Assembly (NCBI RefSeq): GCF_001949145.1 | Contig: NW_019091735.1 | Location: 64,257-75,535, forward strand | Direction: 5' to 3' | Source: Acanthaster planci | Taxonomy: Eukaryota > Echinodermata > Asteroidea > Valvatida > Acanthasteridae | DNA: 11,279 nucleotides | In this document: piece after piece, positions 1 to 8,140 of the stretch | Numbering within the stretch: the first letter of the stretch is position 1 | How the letters are laid out: each line of letters opens with the position of its first letter | The notes under the pieces: model-generated | The model's database searches: none | What the model saw: the letters and a program-made list of their open reading frames with translations, nothing else | Told to the model about the DNA's origin: nothing | Translations under genes and position numbers: made by a program

Positions 1-410
1 CTTCCCTCCTCGGCATTTCTTTTCTATCCACACCTTGACCACTCATTTTTATTTTTTCCGGGTACAACAGCATATTTTTTCAGAGCATCCATCCCAACCC
101 ATCAAAATATATTCAATCTTTCCTCCTCTGCATTTATTTTCTATCCAAACCTCGACCACTTGTGGTTTTTATTTTTTTCCCCGGTACCACTGCATTTTTA
201 TTCGGAGCATCTATTCCAACCCATCAAATATATAAATTCTTTCCTCCTCGGCATTTTTCTGTCTAAACCATGACCACACGTGGTTTTTATTTTTTCCTGT
301 ACCCGTTCACATTTTTTTCTTATCCCAAGCACCCAACCGGTCAAAATGTATTTCTTTCCTCCTCCACATTTAGTAATAAAAACCTTGACCAGGATCGTTT
401 TTATTAAGAA
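1..410. repeat. Diverged tandem repeat, about 3.5 units of 115-121 bp
   Basis: Units start at 1, 118, 239 and about 354, each opening with a variant of ctttcctcctcggcattt. Each then carries 'ctatccaaacc-tgaccac', a T-rich run, 'ggtaccac-gcattttt', 'cagagcat', 'ccaacccatcaaa' and a short AT stretch. The last unit is degenerate and fades near 410, after 'aaaaccttgacca'. Units differ by substitutions and small indels, so the array is old. It is T-rich on the plus strand, and the ORFs across it on both strands look like chance. It probably extends left of the window. It reads as satellite-like non-coding DNA in an intron or upstream flank of the ankyrin gene. Confidence 0.85.
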
Positions 411-954
411 TGTATAAAATGTGGGAAGTTGGTACATCAAAGGGACAACATGAGCATTTTCTAAGAGGAAGGAAAAAATCTTATTGGACCAAGCGCTGTT
501 GACACTTATTTAGCCAAGACTCAGAACAGCTTGTATGCATGTTCTTCGCATCTTTGTGACGCTGCCATTCTCGCATGCACAGGAACAGCCAATTAACATA
601 ACAATACTCTCTGAATCACTCCTGCAAGCAAACGGGCAGGAACGCGTTCTGAAGTGCTATTCGGAACGTGGATGAACAGGAGGGCGTGCAGAGCGGAAGG
701 GAAGGCATGCAGACGCGTGCGAACGGTCTCTGTATTTTTGATCCCCTCCCAAAGGGCAAAGTAAAAGGAAGCACAAACAAAATTTTATGTGAGCCTGTGT
801 TGCACTGTCAATTGAATTTCTGATTGCTGCTTCTATCGTTTTCATGTTCCTCTTTGTACATTATTTCCAGGATATCTGTGTGTTGTGGATTAAAATGTGT
901 AATTGTCTATTAAATGTTGATTTGATTTTCTGTTTGTTTTGTTCCTTTTAACAG
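411..954. other. Non-coding stretch, probably intron upstream of exon A
   Basis: I see no supported gene here. Short ORFs on both strands have no recognisable motif. A 10-bp palindrome GAACGCGTTC lies near 640-650. The stretch ends with a pyrimidine-rich tract and 'ttttaacag' at 946-954, a good splice acceptor for the exon starting at 955. Several 'ttgattt/ttaaat' strings near 895-930 could serve as branch-point sequence, but none can be fixed by eye. Confidence 0.6.
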
Positions 955-1337
955 ATCCTGTTTATTTTACCTGATTTGGACAAGAATGTGCTCGGCTGCA
1001 AGGTCTCCTATGTGTGACGTTTGTGCAGATTTACAGTCAGAAAAATCCACTTCAAATGATTGGAACACTGAAAATCAATCTTATGATGAAAAATTTCATG
1101 TTAGTCTCTGCCATATTTTCTGGTATGCCAATCTCACTTGCCACACATACTCGTATGTCAGTGGTGACCCAAATGTAGTATTTGATGACCTGTGGCCTAC
1201 AGCTTCAAAGATTTCAGAACTATTGGACTGTTTGTGTGATGGTGAGAGTTCCGACCTTATGTTGAAATACTGCAGGTTTGCTGTGCGATTTGGGCCAGTA
1301 AAGCTACTTCAGGCTTTGTTAAATGACAAGTTGATTG
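955..1337 (+). CDS. Ankyrin-repeat protein, internal exon A (partial gene)
   Basis: Open for 127 codons from 956 to 1336, bounded by acceptor ttttaacag|atcc (AG at 953-954) and donor ttg|gtaagt (GT at 1338-1339). The acceptor side is phase 2: base 955 completes a codon from an upstream exon. The donor side is phase 1. The first half is polar and Cys-rich (CSAARSPMCDVCADL), with no domain I recognise. The last third is helical; PVKLLQALLNDKLI fits the second helix and loop of an ankyrin repeat. Joined in phase to the exon at 10945 it continues as DINHTFDDGRSLLHIAC, the start of the next repeat. Ankyrin repeats are protein-protein binding scaffolds, so the function of this protein cannot be deduced. 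An ATG at 986 could be the start if 955-985 were 5' UTR, but the strong acceptor and the open frame back to 955 favour an internal exon. Confidence 0.72.
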
Positions 1338-2610
1338 GTAAGTGGCAATTTGCACTTCATTTAAAAACCACTTTTGAGTGATATTGTGTACTACATGTAT
1401 TCTTGCAAGCAAACTCTTGGGATCCGTTACAGGCAGAGCATAGAAGAAAAATGTAGACTCAACTGTTAGAGCAGCCATGATAATTATGCTCCATTCATAG
1501 ATCAGCTTCACAAGAGATGCCTAAATCTCAAAAGTCAATTTTCCATGGACTTAAGTGTTGAGAGTTACAAGCCTAACAGAGACCCAGCAAAAGACCTCAG
1601 TTTCACTTGAATAAAGAGCACCTCTAATGGAGACACATTTTCTCTAATTTTATCTTTTCAAATAAATATGGAAGCATCCAAATGGAACGCTGTGTCAGTT
1701 GTCTTCTACAATGGTTGTATGCATTACTTGGCATGCGCAGGGTTTATCCACAACAAACACAGGGCAAGGGTTTTCTTTGTTTTCTCAGAATGATGCAATC
1801 TACATTCAGAATTCGCATCAATGCATGAACAGAAGAAAAGCTCTTTTTAGCTTGTTATAGTTGACCTCTGAAGACAAATGACACTGCATTTGATTTGGAT
1901 GTTTCCATGTGTACTTGAACAGATAAAATCAGAGAAAATGTGTTTTCCTTTAATAGTGGTGCTCTTTAAACTGGAAGACAACAAAAGGTAACATGATTGG
2001 CTTTAGATGTGAGTGGTCATGAAGTGGACAAGTTTCCAGAGTTTGTGGTTGAACAACCACAGAATTCCTAATGTTTTTACGTGCAGGTGGGGGAAATGAG
2101 CTCAAATGGCATTTGAAGTTTCATCAATAAAAGTTTGGAGTTGAAGTTGCTTGAAAACAAAAAAGGTGACTGCTGTAAATATTCCTTATAACTTAAGCCA
2201 GAAGACCCTCCCTCAATATAACTTGAGGGTGTTTATCTCCGTATTCTGCTTGTTTCATTTGCTTTTTGTACAAATATGCACTCAATTTTTCTTATTCAGG
2301 TTGTGGCATTCCTATATGTATGGTACTAGTTTTCTTATCAAAATACCTTGAGAGCGGTTGTTTTGTTATTCTGTATTTGCTTTGGATCATTAATTCTGTT
2401 TGTATTCCACTGGAATTTCGGTGTTCCCCTTTTTGCTCCTACTGAGTCCCACCTTTGCCTGCTCCGTTGTGAAGTGATACAGATGCTGGGACTTGCAACT
2501 CCTGCTTCTCCAGCAGAAGATCAGAATCGACCCACATTTACATGTACATGTAAGCGCTGCCTTTTTGGGCCAAAGCTAAGACTTGGTATTGCGACAATTG
2601 TTCTCCCCCA
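1338..2610. other. Intron segment without a supported gene
   Basis: Apart from the fold-back repeat annotated separately, I see nothing coding. ORFs at 1257-1511 (minus), 2151-2351 and 2348-2617 (plus) lack recognisable motifs. The hydrophobic stretch encoded at 2348-2430 looks like chance translation of T-rich DNA. The final 100-150 bases may belong to the 5' part of DIRS copy 1, but no gag-like feature can be recognised. A short perfect hairpin, ccctcaa...ttgaggg, lies at 2210-2229. Confidence 0.5.
1592..1981. repeat. Imperfect inverted repeat (fold-back), arms about 115-120 bp
   Basis: The left arm (about 1592-1710) and right arm (about 1868-1981) are reverse complements with small gaps. 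Paired blocks include aaagagcacc (1614-1623) with ggtgctcttt (about 1958-1967); acacattttctctaatttta with its complement taaaatcagagaaaatgtgt; atggaagcatccaaat with atttggatgtttccat; and gtcagttgtcttc with gaagacaaatgac. The spacer is about 155 bp. No transposase ORF lies inside. It could be a fold-back or MITE-type non-autonomous element, or two nearby opposite copies of one repeat. Its transcript would form a long hairpin. Confidence 0.75.
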
Positions 2611-2614
2611 ATCC

Positions 2615-3400
2615 TGAACCTGTTGGCAGCTTCTAGACTTTGCAGGGTTCTGGGGGAAATAGCATCATACGGATGGGTTCTTGCCTGTCTCACCTACATG
2701 TACGGCTACCCTTTGGAGTTCACGAGCCCCCTCCGTCTGTCTTGTCATTCTGACCGACTGAAAAACCCATCCCAGTGACAGGCTCTGGAGTCGTAAATCT
2801 CTGCTGGAAAAGCATGCCATTGTACCCGTTCAACCAGATTGCGCTCAACAGGATTCATGTCAACGTTCTTTTTCATGCTTATGAAAGAACCCGGCAAGTG
2901 GCAACCAGTCCTCAATTTGAAGCCACTCAATGTCTTCATCTGGCCAAAGAAACGGAGATGTTCCGTACTGTTCTGCGGTGAATTGCTGGTCCGGCTTGGC
3001 CGCCATCAATAGACTTACAGGACGCCTATCTACACATCCCCATTCATATGTAAGATCACTGATTCCTCTGCTTCTCATACCGCCATCTGGTTTACGAGTT
3101 TCGCGCCCTACCCTTTAGCCTTTCCACCCCTCCCAGAGTTTTCACAAAAGTGATTCGAGCAGTGGCAGCGCACTTACTGCACATTGTGCCAACATTCTGA
3201 TATTCCGGTACCTAGATGATTTTTTGGTAGTCAGATGTTCGAGGCTACTTCGGCGATAACGGCGACGCACACTATTGCATCTTGCCTGTGTTTTCTGAAC
3301 AACCACAACAAGTCCAGACAAATGCCAACCTTTCTCAGGGTTGTCTTCGACTTGTGCCATGGCATCGTCACTCCCACTGACAAGCACGTGGACAACCTAG
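2615..3400 (+). pseudogene. DIRS-type reverse transcriptase, broken (copy 1)
   Basis: Fragments in shifting frames follow the order of a DIRS reverse transcriptase: GYPLEFTSP (about 2700-2730), LLEKHAIVPV (about 2797-2830), MKEPGKWQPVLNLKPLN (about 2880-2930), ETEMFRTVLR (about 2950-2980), SIDLQDAYLHIPI (about 3008-3045), FRALPFSLSTPPRVFTKVI (about 3098-3155) and the catalytic box YLDDFLVV (about 3210-3234). The later piece NNHNKSRQMPTFLRVVFDL (about 3299-3355) matches the thumb-side region seen in this group. The active-site pair DD is still encoded. Stops include one after HIPIHM and one in the frame before the YLDD box. At least four frameshifts are needed to read through. Confidence 0.85.
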
Positions 3401-3439
3401 TGGGTTTTTCTGTTCCATGGACATCATTGCGTGACCGCC

Positions 3440-4130
3440 CCGGTGTGGCTTGATGTTCTCAAGTTGATGGCCAGTCTCATCAACCTTATCCTGTGGTGTC
3501 GGCTTTACATGCGGACTCTCCAGCTTCACCCTCTCTCTTACTTCAAGCTGACTAGGGATTCCCTCGACCGCCAGTCTCCCACTGCACGATATATCCAGCC
3601 AGTGGGACCCATCCCTCATGGGTTCCCATATCAACGTTGTTGAACTTAAGGCAGCGTTTGAGGCCTTCAACCACTCCTTCCCCATGATAATAGGCAAGAC
3701 AGTCTTAAATCAGTCGGACAGTGCGACGGCCGTCACCTAAATAACTATCGTGGGGGCATACGTTCTCCGACTCTTTGTGTCCCTGCCTGGCGCCTACTTC
3801 ACTGGGCCATGCAACATTCTGTTCTGGTTCTTCCCAACACATTCTGGGAGAACAGAACTTTATCTCCGATGCCCTCTCGAGGGGCAGTTTGCCCGGCAGA
3901 GTGGACCCTTCAACGAGAGGTTGTTCAAGCTCTTTTCCTGGTGACAGACATACTTCATGTGGACCTGTTTGTGTCTCATTTAAATGCCCAGCTGCCAATA
4001 TTCTGGAGTTGCTTCCCAGATCCACAGGCTTGGACGTACAAGGCCTTGCTCATTTCTTGGGAGGGTCTTCTGGCTTAATGCTTTCCCTCCGATATCACTC
4101 ATCCCATTGTTAGTGGCGGAGCAATCCAGT
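3440..4130 (+). pseudogene. RNase H and downstream pol region of DIRS copy 1, broken
   Basis: LMASLINLILWCRLYMRTLQL (about 3465-3527) is the linker seen before RNase H in these elements. Next comes HINVVELKAAFEAF (about 3630-3672), carrying the conserved Glu, then QSDSATAVT (about 3713-3740), the second Asp box, and EQNFISDALSRGS (about 3850-3890), the last Asp box. The block that should carry the first Asp is missing: the frame runs from TRDSLDRQSPTARY directly into SSQWDPSLMGSHIN, so an internal deletion is likely. Downstream, HVDLFVSHLNAQLPIFWS (about 3957-4010) and LNAFPPISLIP (about 4075-4107) match the corresponding part of copy 2 (see 7790-8005). The frame breaks near 3740, 3840, 3900 and 4075. 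Confidence 0.78.
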
Positions 4131-4154
4131 TCTTGGCGTCATCCTCGTCAGATA

Positions 4155-4500
4155 GATTTGGTGCCCTGTCTGCATGCTGAAGTGGTACTTTAATCAGACA
4201 AAGGACTTTTGGGGGCCAGTTACACAGCTGTTCATCACATCCACCAGACCCTATAATCCAGCCTTCAGGGATACAGTTGTGAGGTGGGTGGTTTCAGCTA
4301 TTTAGTTTGGTGATGTTGACTGGCCTTCTGGCTCAGATGACCAGTGTAGATGACATATTCACACCCATGACGTCCGTGCCGTTCCAACCTCATGGGCCAA
4401 TTTCAAAGGGTTTCTGTGGTAGAGATTTGTAAAGCTGCTTGTTGGAAGACCCCTACCACACTCACCTCCTGTTATCTCAGTGATGTTTTGCAGGGGTACC
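4155..4500 (+). pseudogene. C-terminal remnant of DIRS tyrosine recombinase (copy 1)
   Basis: The encoded pieces are CPVCMLKWYF (about 4162-4191), LFITSTRPYNPAFRDTVVRW (about 4229-4290), HDVRAVPTSWANFKG (4366-4410) and, in another frame, VEICKAACWKTPTTLTSCYL. The last includes the expected catalytic Tyr at 4473-4475. The H-x-x-R box is kept (His 4366-4368, Arg 4375-4377). The same blocks occur in the same order in copy 2 (LKWYL, LFITTTKPF, VRWTVSAI, ACWRSPFTFTKCYRKDV). The N-terminal half with the first catalytic Arg is absent. A stop interrupts the frame after VVSAI, and there is a frameshift near 4410. Confidence 0.82.
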
Positions 4501-4763
4501 ATACACATGGACTGGCTATACACCGAACGTCCCCGCAGTAGCTCATCTGCTGGCCGTCCCCTACCCCTGCAAAAGGAGGCACTCAAGCATTTGTCATGGT
4601 GAGTTGGTTTGAGCTCTTCTCATCCTGATAACATGCTCTATTTTTGTTATGTACATGTATCTGTAGTGATCTCATTTGTCCCCTTAGTTTTGCATTGATG
4701 TTGGTATTGCATCCTCGCCTTCCCAACGTCCACAGGTTTGGTGCTACTCTGCATATATATATT

Positions 4764-4852
4764 AGTAATCTGCGTAGGTTGCAGGCAGTAGACTCTCCCC
4801 CCACCTACATGTAGAGTGAGTCGAGTCTACTGCTGCATACCTGCCAGATTAC
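4764..4852. repeat. Imperfect inverted repeat at the 3' end of DIRS copy 1
   Basis: The left arm at 4764-4795 (agtaatctgcgtaggttgca, then ggcagtagactc) pairs with the right arm at 4823-4852 (gagtctactgctgcatacct, then gccagattac), with two one- or two-base gaps. The 27-base loop contains TACATGTA (4806-4813). It lies about 280 bp after the recombinase remnant, in the 3' untranslated part. Before it, 'cccaacgtccacaggtttggtgc' region bases (about 4720-4750) resemble 'cccacctccagggtacggtgc' bases of copy 2 (about 9294-9320), so this is element-derived 3' sequence. Inverted or split repeats are normal at DIRS ends; the exact role here is inference. Confidence 0.7.
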
Positions 4853-4855
4853 CAA

Positions 4856-5021
4856 TCTCCTTCCCTCTTCCCCACGCAGCCTCGGTGCACTTTGCGTATC
4901 AAAAGAGAGGAAGAACATAGGGGCCGCCCTCGCGGGGTTCAAGTGAGTGGGGGCACACTGCTGGTGATCTAGAATTTAGCGAATGGTAGTGATGGACTAG
5001 GAAATAATGCATACATGTATG
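4856..5021. other. Short spacer between DIRS copy 1 and the Tc1-like element
   Basis: It holds a G/C-rich patch (ggggccgccctcgcgggg, about 4920-4937) that may be the last part of the DIRS copy, then ordinary sequence ending in the palindrome TACATGTA at 5012-5019, just outside the Tc1 target site. No gene is visible. Confidence 0.5.
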
Positions 5022-5023
5022 TA

Positions 5024-5238
5024 CAGTTAACAACAAAATTATTCATACCCCTTATACAGTTTGTTTTGTTGTGTTTTTCTAATGAATGAAAGGTGGGCAT
5101 ATAATATTTGGGGCACAGTTAAATACTTTTGGCTGTCGGGTATAAATGACTAAAGGCTTTGGTTTCACCTTATTTGCATAACAAAGAGAATACTACATTG
5201 ATTAATTTCTGACATGCTCAGAATTATTCATACCCTTT
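5024..5238 (+). repeat. Left terminal inverted repeat of the Tc1-like element (IR/DR type)
   Basis: Pairs with 6080-6295. It contains two copies of one motif in direct orientation, attattcatacccc near the outer end (5039-5051) and attattcataccc near the inner end (5223-5235). This is the IR/DR layout known for Sleeping Beauty-type Tc1 elements, in which each end carries two transposase-binding direct repeats. The central block 'ggtttcaccttatttgcata' (about 5161-5180) is identical in both ends. Confidence 0.9.
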
Positions 5239-5314
5239 AATATCAATAAGAGTTAATATCGCAATAAATAGTCAATCACAAAGCCTTTGTTCTTGATTAG
5301 GTGGCATTAGGCAT

Positions 5315-5868
5315 CTACACTGTAGGTGGTTTGTGTAGCTGTTCACGAGTTTGGTGCAGCTCCACAGGAATCTTGGCCCACTCTTCCTTGGGGAAGACCT
5401 CTAGCTCTTCCAGGTTGGAGGGCCTGCCTAAGAGCTTCATTTTCATCTCGTTTGACCATTGGAACTTTGATCCTTGTCTCAGTGCCCTCTGGCAAATGCG
5501 TGTTGAACTTTTTTATGCCTGTGAGTGAGGACAGGGGTCTTTCTTGGACGATGCCTATGTAGCCTAGGCCTTCCTTGTGCAGTGTGCAGCGGATTGTCTG
5601 CGCTGAAACCTTGGTGCCCATCTCACCAAGTTGTCCTGAAGTGCTTTAATTGTTGTTATCCTAGCCAGATGAGGAGACACCTTTGGCTTCTGTCCATGCT
5701 TGCCGATGTTTCTCACAGTATTGAACTTCTTGTACGTCTTGCCGATGCACTGTACAGTGGAAATGTGTACTCTGAAGAGCTTAGAAACGGCTTTAAAGCC
5801 TTTCCCACCTTTGTGAGCATTCACAACACTCATGCTTGGATCCTCATTAAGTTCCCTAGTTTCGCCAT
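5315..5868 (-). pseudogene. Tc1-like transposase, frameshifted and lacking its catalytic core
   Basis: Reads right to left. It starts MAKLGNLMRI (ATG complement at 5866-5868). After a frameshift near 5831 follows a paired-type helix-turn-helix region (NAHKGGKGFKAVSKLF, then HISTVQCIGKTYKKF, about 5740-5825) and the linker-like GKHGQKPKVSPHLARIT. A second shift near 5625 leads to KVSAQTIRCTLHKEGL (about 5572-5620), the second DNA-binding helix set. A third shift near 5420 leads to the typical C-terminus NLEELEVFPKEEWAKIP (about 5360-5413), ending at 5315. The span is 554 bp, about 185 codons against roughly 340 for the family. I cannot find the D-E or QDNDPKH boxes or the PDLNPIE box that carry the DDE active site, so the catalytic middle is deleted. 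The protein cannot cut DNA. Confidence 0.87.
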
Positions 5869-6079
5869 GTTCTCAACAACCGAGACTCCACGATTGCACT
5901 CTTGAAGCAGAGTATTGACAATGTCATTCCACAAATCAATTGAAATAGATAAAATTTTTAACATATTCCGATAGAGGAAATATGCATTGTTGCATATATT
6001 AAAAACAACATGCAGAATCTCTAAATATCTGGAGCAGTGCATTTTGGAGCAATGTGGCTAAATGCCATGACATGCAGAA

Positions 6080-6295
6080 TGGGATAAATAATTCTGAGGA
6101 TGTCAGAATTTAATTAATGTAGTATTCTCTTTGTTATGCAAATAAGGTGAAACCAAAACCTTTAGTCATTTATACCTGACAGCTAAAAATATATAATTAT
6201 GCCCCAAATATTATGTGCCCATCTTTCACTCTTCTGAAAAACACACAAAAAAAATAAAATGTATGAGGGGTATGAATAATTTTTTTTGTTAACTG
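6080..6295 (-). repeat. Right terminal inverted repeat of the Tc1-like element (IR/DR type)
   Basis: Reverse complement of the left end. The outer direct repeat is at about 6266-6280 (ggggtatgaataat) and a degraded inner one at about 6083-6099 (gggataaataattctg). 'tatgcaaataaggtgaaacc' (about 6136-6155) is the perfect complement of the left-end block. The inner direct repeat has changed (ggtatg to ggataa) relative to the left end. Confidence 0.9.
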
Positions 6296-6297
6296 TA

Positions 6298-7265
6298 TAC
6301 GACTCATTTCTGGCTGCGTTTAGTTTAATGGGAGTTAAAAGGTATGTCCTTGGAGAGAGGCATGTCCGAAAACTGCCGATCTTTCACGCTTATGTACAAT
6401 GGTCCACCCGGCAGTCAGAACATAAATGTACTCATCCGAAAATTATGTTCAGCTAAAAAAATTCTGGACCAAGCCTGATCCATTTGTGGAGTGCCCTTAT
6501 TGCATTCAGCGTTACGCGTGAAAAATATCACACCTCGATGCAAATGCTGGCACTGCATGCCATGGGAAGTTAAACGTTCTTTGTTTTCCTGTTTTCTTAA
6601 CACGTACTACTTCAAAAGAATAGAGATATGGAATGTTATAAAGTTTCAATCTGCCCATCAGTTAAATAGTCGAAACAATACAATCCACCTAGAACCAGCA
6701 GCAGGAATTAACACTTTGGCCAACTCTTGCCAGTAGGCTATAATCTGATAAGTCTTCATTTGTTCAGCTCTTGCTGTTCTCTGAGGGGCAATAGACTGAT
6801 GCACCTCAATGACTTCAAAGGGCACAGGTCAGAAAGGCCTGTGTACCAGGGTAGGGCAGGCTGAATACCAGCCTGGCTTAATACCAGACTGGGTACGATC
6901 AGGCCCTTTCCATACCGGATCTACATGTAAATGGTCACCGTCCCTTACAGCCAACAAAGACCCTGATACAAGAATTATTCCCGATTGATGAAGTCATGAA
7001 GATGTCACCTTGTTTTTTCTACATCATTTTGTTTATATTTTATTTTTCCCCATTAAAACAACTCGAAATCTGTAACAGCTCTGTAGTTGTTGCTGTAACA
7101 ACCACTACCTCTTTCTATTGTTGCAATGCATACGGTATATGGCATACGATATTAATTCCCCGTGCATGTAATGATATAGCCTTATCCCTCCAACTTCAGG
7201 AAACAAATGGCCAAATCGAACATAGTACAATGTAACAGGGCTCACTACTGTTTTCTTATAATGAA
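6298..7265. other. Intron stretch without a supported gene
   Basis: No coding signal is seen. ORFs at 6415-6603 (minus), 6491-6736 and 6996-7235 (plus) have no family motif. A small perfect hairpin caggctg-aatac-cagcctg lies near 6858-6876, within a patch where 'aataccag' occurs twice. TACATGTA occurs at 6922-6929. The right end may include undetected 5' sequence of DIRS copy 2. Confidence 0.5.
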
Positions 7266-7269
7266 TACT

Positions 7270-7770
7270 TCAGCTTCTATTTACTGGTGGACCAACCTTC
7301 CTATGCAATCACCTCCGTTGGTGGACCATCATCGAGCACCCTTGGCCGGTCTCCCCTTTGTACCTTTAGGTCTGGATTTGACTGGGACTACAGATATGTT
7401 GCTATTAAGATGGGGCCTTTCTTCCTCCACTCCATGCCTACAGGGTCTGGGACACTGCCTCTCAAGACAAACACGGCTACATCAATCAAGCTTCAAGCAG
7501 TGTTTAGCGCTCTACACCACTTCCAACTATATCTAGTGGGTTGTTCCGTTTGAGTCCAAAGTGACAACTCCATGGCAGTGGCATACATTGTACATCAACT
7601 GCCAGGGTGGCACTCGCTCCCTTCAACGCTGCGCCCTTGCATGGCAGCTCTTCATGTGGACGAATGATCAAGAGATCACCCTCCAAGCTGTCCACATAGC
7701 GGGAACCAGCAACAGCATAGCAGACGCACTCTCTCAGGGCGCTGTCCGACCAACAAGGTCGTGGTCAGCC
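7270..7770 (+). pseudogene. DIRS-type RNase H region, broken (copy 2)
   Basis: YWWTNLPMQS (about 7279-7308) is the usual lead-in of the RNase H domain in this group. Then, in another frame, SIKLQAVFSALHHFQLYLVG (about 7483-7542) matches the helix carrying the Glu box, although Glu is replaced by Lys/Gln here. QSDNSMAVAYI (about 7557-7590) gives the Asp box. LFMWTNDQEITLQAVHIAG (about 7650-7706) leads to SIADALSQGAV (about 7714-7746), the last Asp box. The frame shifts near 7590 (the INCQGGTRS block lies in the next frame) and near 7555, where a TGA also occurs. The first Asp region is unclear (WDYRYVAIKMGP). Confidence 0.8.
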
Positions 7771-8140
7771 ATATTTTTGCGAAGATCGAGCATCCCCATA
7801 TCAACCTCTTCGCTTCCTCCAACAATATCTATCTCCTGAAGTTCTGCTCCAGGTTCCCTCACCAATGGGCATGGGCGACAGGCACCCTACAGTTCGACTG
7901 GTCGGGGCTTCTGGCGTATGCCTTTCCTTCAATATCCTGCGTGTCCTGTCCAAGATAGAACAGTTCCTCCTCATCGCTCCGTTCTGGCCTCGCCAACCAT
8001 GGTTTCTGATACTGACAAGACTTTTGGTGTGATGGCCGCTGGTCCTTCTGCCCAGGAAGGACATACTTCTTCAGTCCAAGTCAGGGGTCCCCCATCCAGC
8101 ACCGGTGGGTCTCCACTTCATGTGCTGGACGTTGTCCAAT
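7770..8140 (+). pseudogene. Post-RNase H pol segment of DIRS copy 2, possibly methyltransferase-like
   Basis: IFAKIEHPHINLFASSNN (about 7771-7825), CSRFPHQWAWATGTLQFDW and SGLLAYAFPSIS (about 7900-7937) run in one frame. LSKIEQFLLIAPFWPRQPW (about 7948-8003) follows in a shifted frame. Copy 1 has the same order (HVDLFVSHLNAQ, SWEGLLA, AFPPISL). DIRS elements are known to carry a Dam-like N6-adenine methyltransferase after RNase H. The pattern D/N-LFAS-x-x-N, then AFPPIS, then LIAPFWP resembles the spacing of SAM- and NPPY-type motifs, but I cannot prove homology. It may equally be a conserved pol tail of unknown role. Confidence 0.55.

Larger units (their letters stand above)
2615..4855 (+). 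mobile_element. DIRS-like tyrosine-recombinase retrotransposon, degenerate copy 1
   Basis: The order reverse transcriptase, RNase H, downstream pol segment, tyrosine recombinase C-terminus, then 3' inverted repeat is that of DIRS/Ngaro-type retrotransposons, which integrate through a tyrosine recombinase rather than a DDE integrase. Frames change many times and stops interrupt every domain, so it is dead. Compared with copy 2 in this window, about 0.8 kb is missing between the pol tail (about 4130) and the recombinase C-terminus (about 4160), including the catalytic box with the first Arg. A smaller deletion near 3590-3610 removed the start of RNase H. The 5' limit is uncertain. The 3' limit is set at the inverted repeat, though related sequence may continue to about 4960. 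Confidence 0.8.
5024..6295 (-). mobile_element. Tc1/mariner-like transposon, internally deleted, ends complete
   Basis: The element is 1,272 bp. It begins CAGTTAACAAC and ends with the complement GTTAACTG, flanked on each side by TA (5022-5023 and 6296-6297), the target-site duplication of Tc1/mariner insertion. Terminal inverted repeats of about 215 bp match at roughly 85-90 percent by eye. Inside them lies a minus-strand transposase remnant lacking the catalytic core. The copy is therefore non-autonomous. If its ends still work, it could only move with transposase supplied by another copy. Confidence 0.93.

Noticed and set aside
1-410. CRISPR-like array
   Set aside because: The whole 115-121 bp unit repeats, with no alternation of short identical repeats and unique spacers.
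986-1381. A complete 131-codon gene starting at the ATG at 986 and stopping at 1381
   Set aside because: The frame is open upstream to a strong acceptor at 954, and a consensus donor GTAAGT at 1338 cuts it. The last codons after 1338 are intron. The splice reading also restores an ankyrin repeat with exon B.
2210-2229. Hairpin ccctcaa...ttgaggg as a bacterial-type terminator
   Set aside because: The genome is eukaryotic, there is no T run after the stem and no gene ends before it.
2151-2617. Two overlapping hydrophobic plus-strand ORFs that look like signal-peptide proteins
   Set aside because: They are short, T-rich, without a conserved motif, and sit inside the intron just before DIRS sequence. 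Hydrophobic runs are what T-rich DNA gives by chance.
5830-6042. Minus-strand 70-codon ORF as a longer transposase N-terminus
   Set aside because: Only the last dozen residues, from MAKLGN, match Tc1 transposases. The upstream part is the untranslated region between terminal repeat and gene.
6858-6876. Hairpin caggctg-aatac-cagcctg as a tRNA or SINE head
   Set aside because: No A-box or B-box (GGTTCGAnTCC) and no cloverleaf could be built around it.
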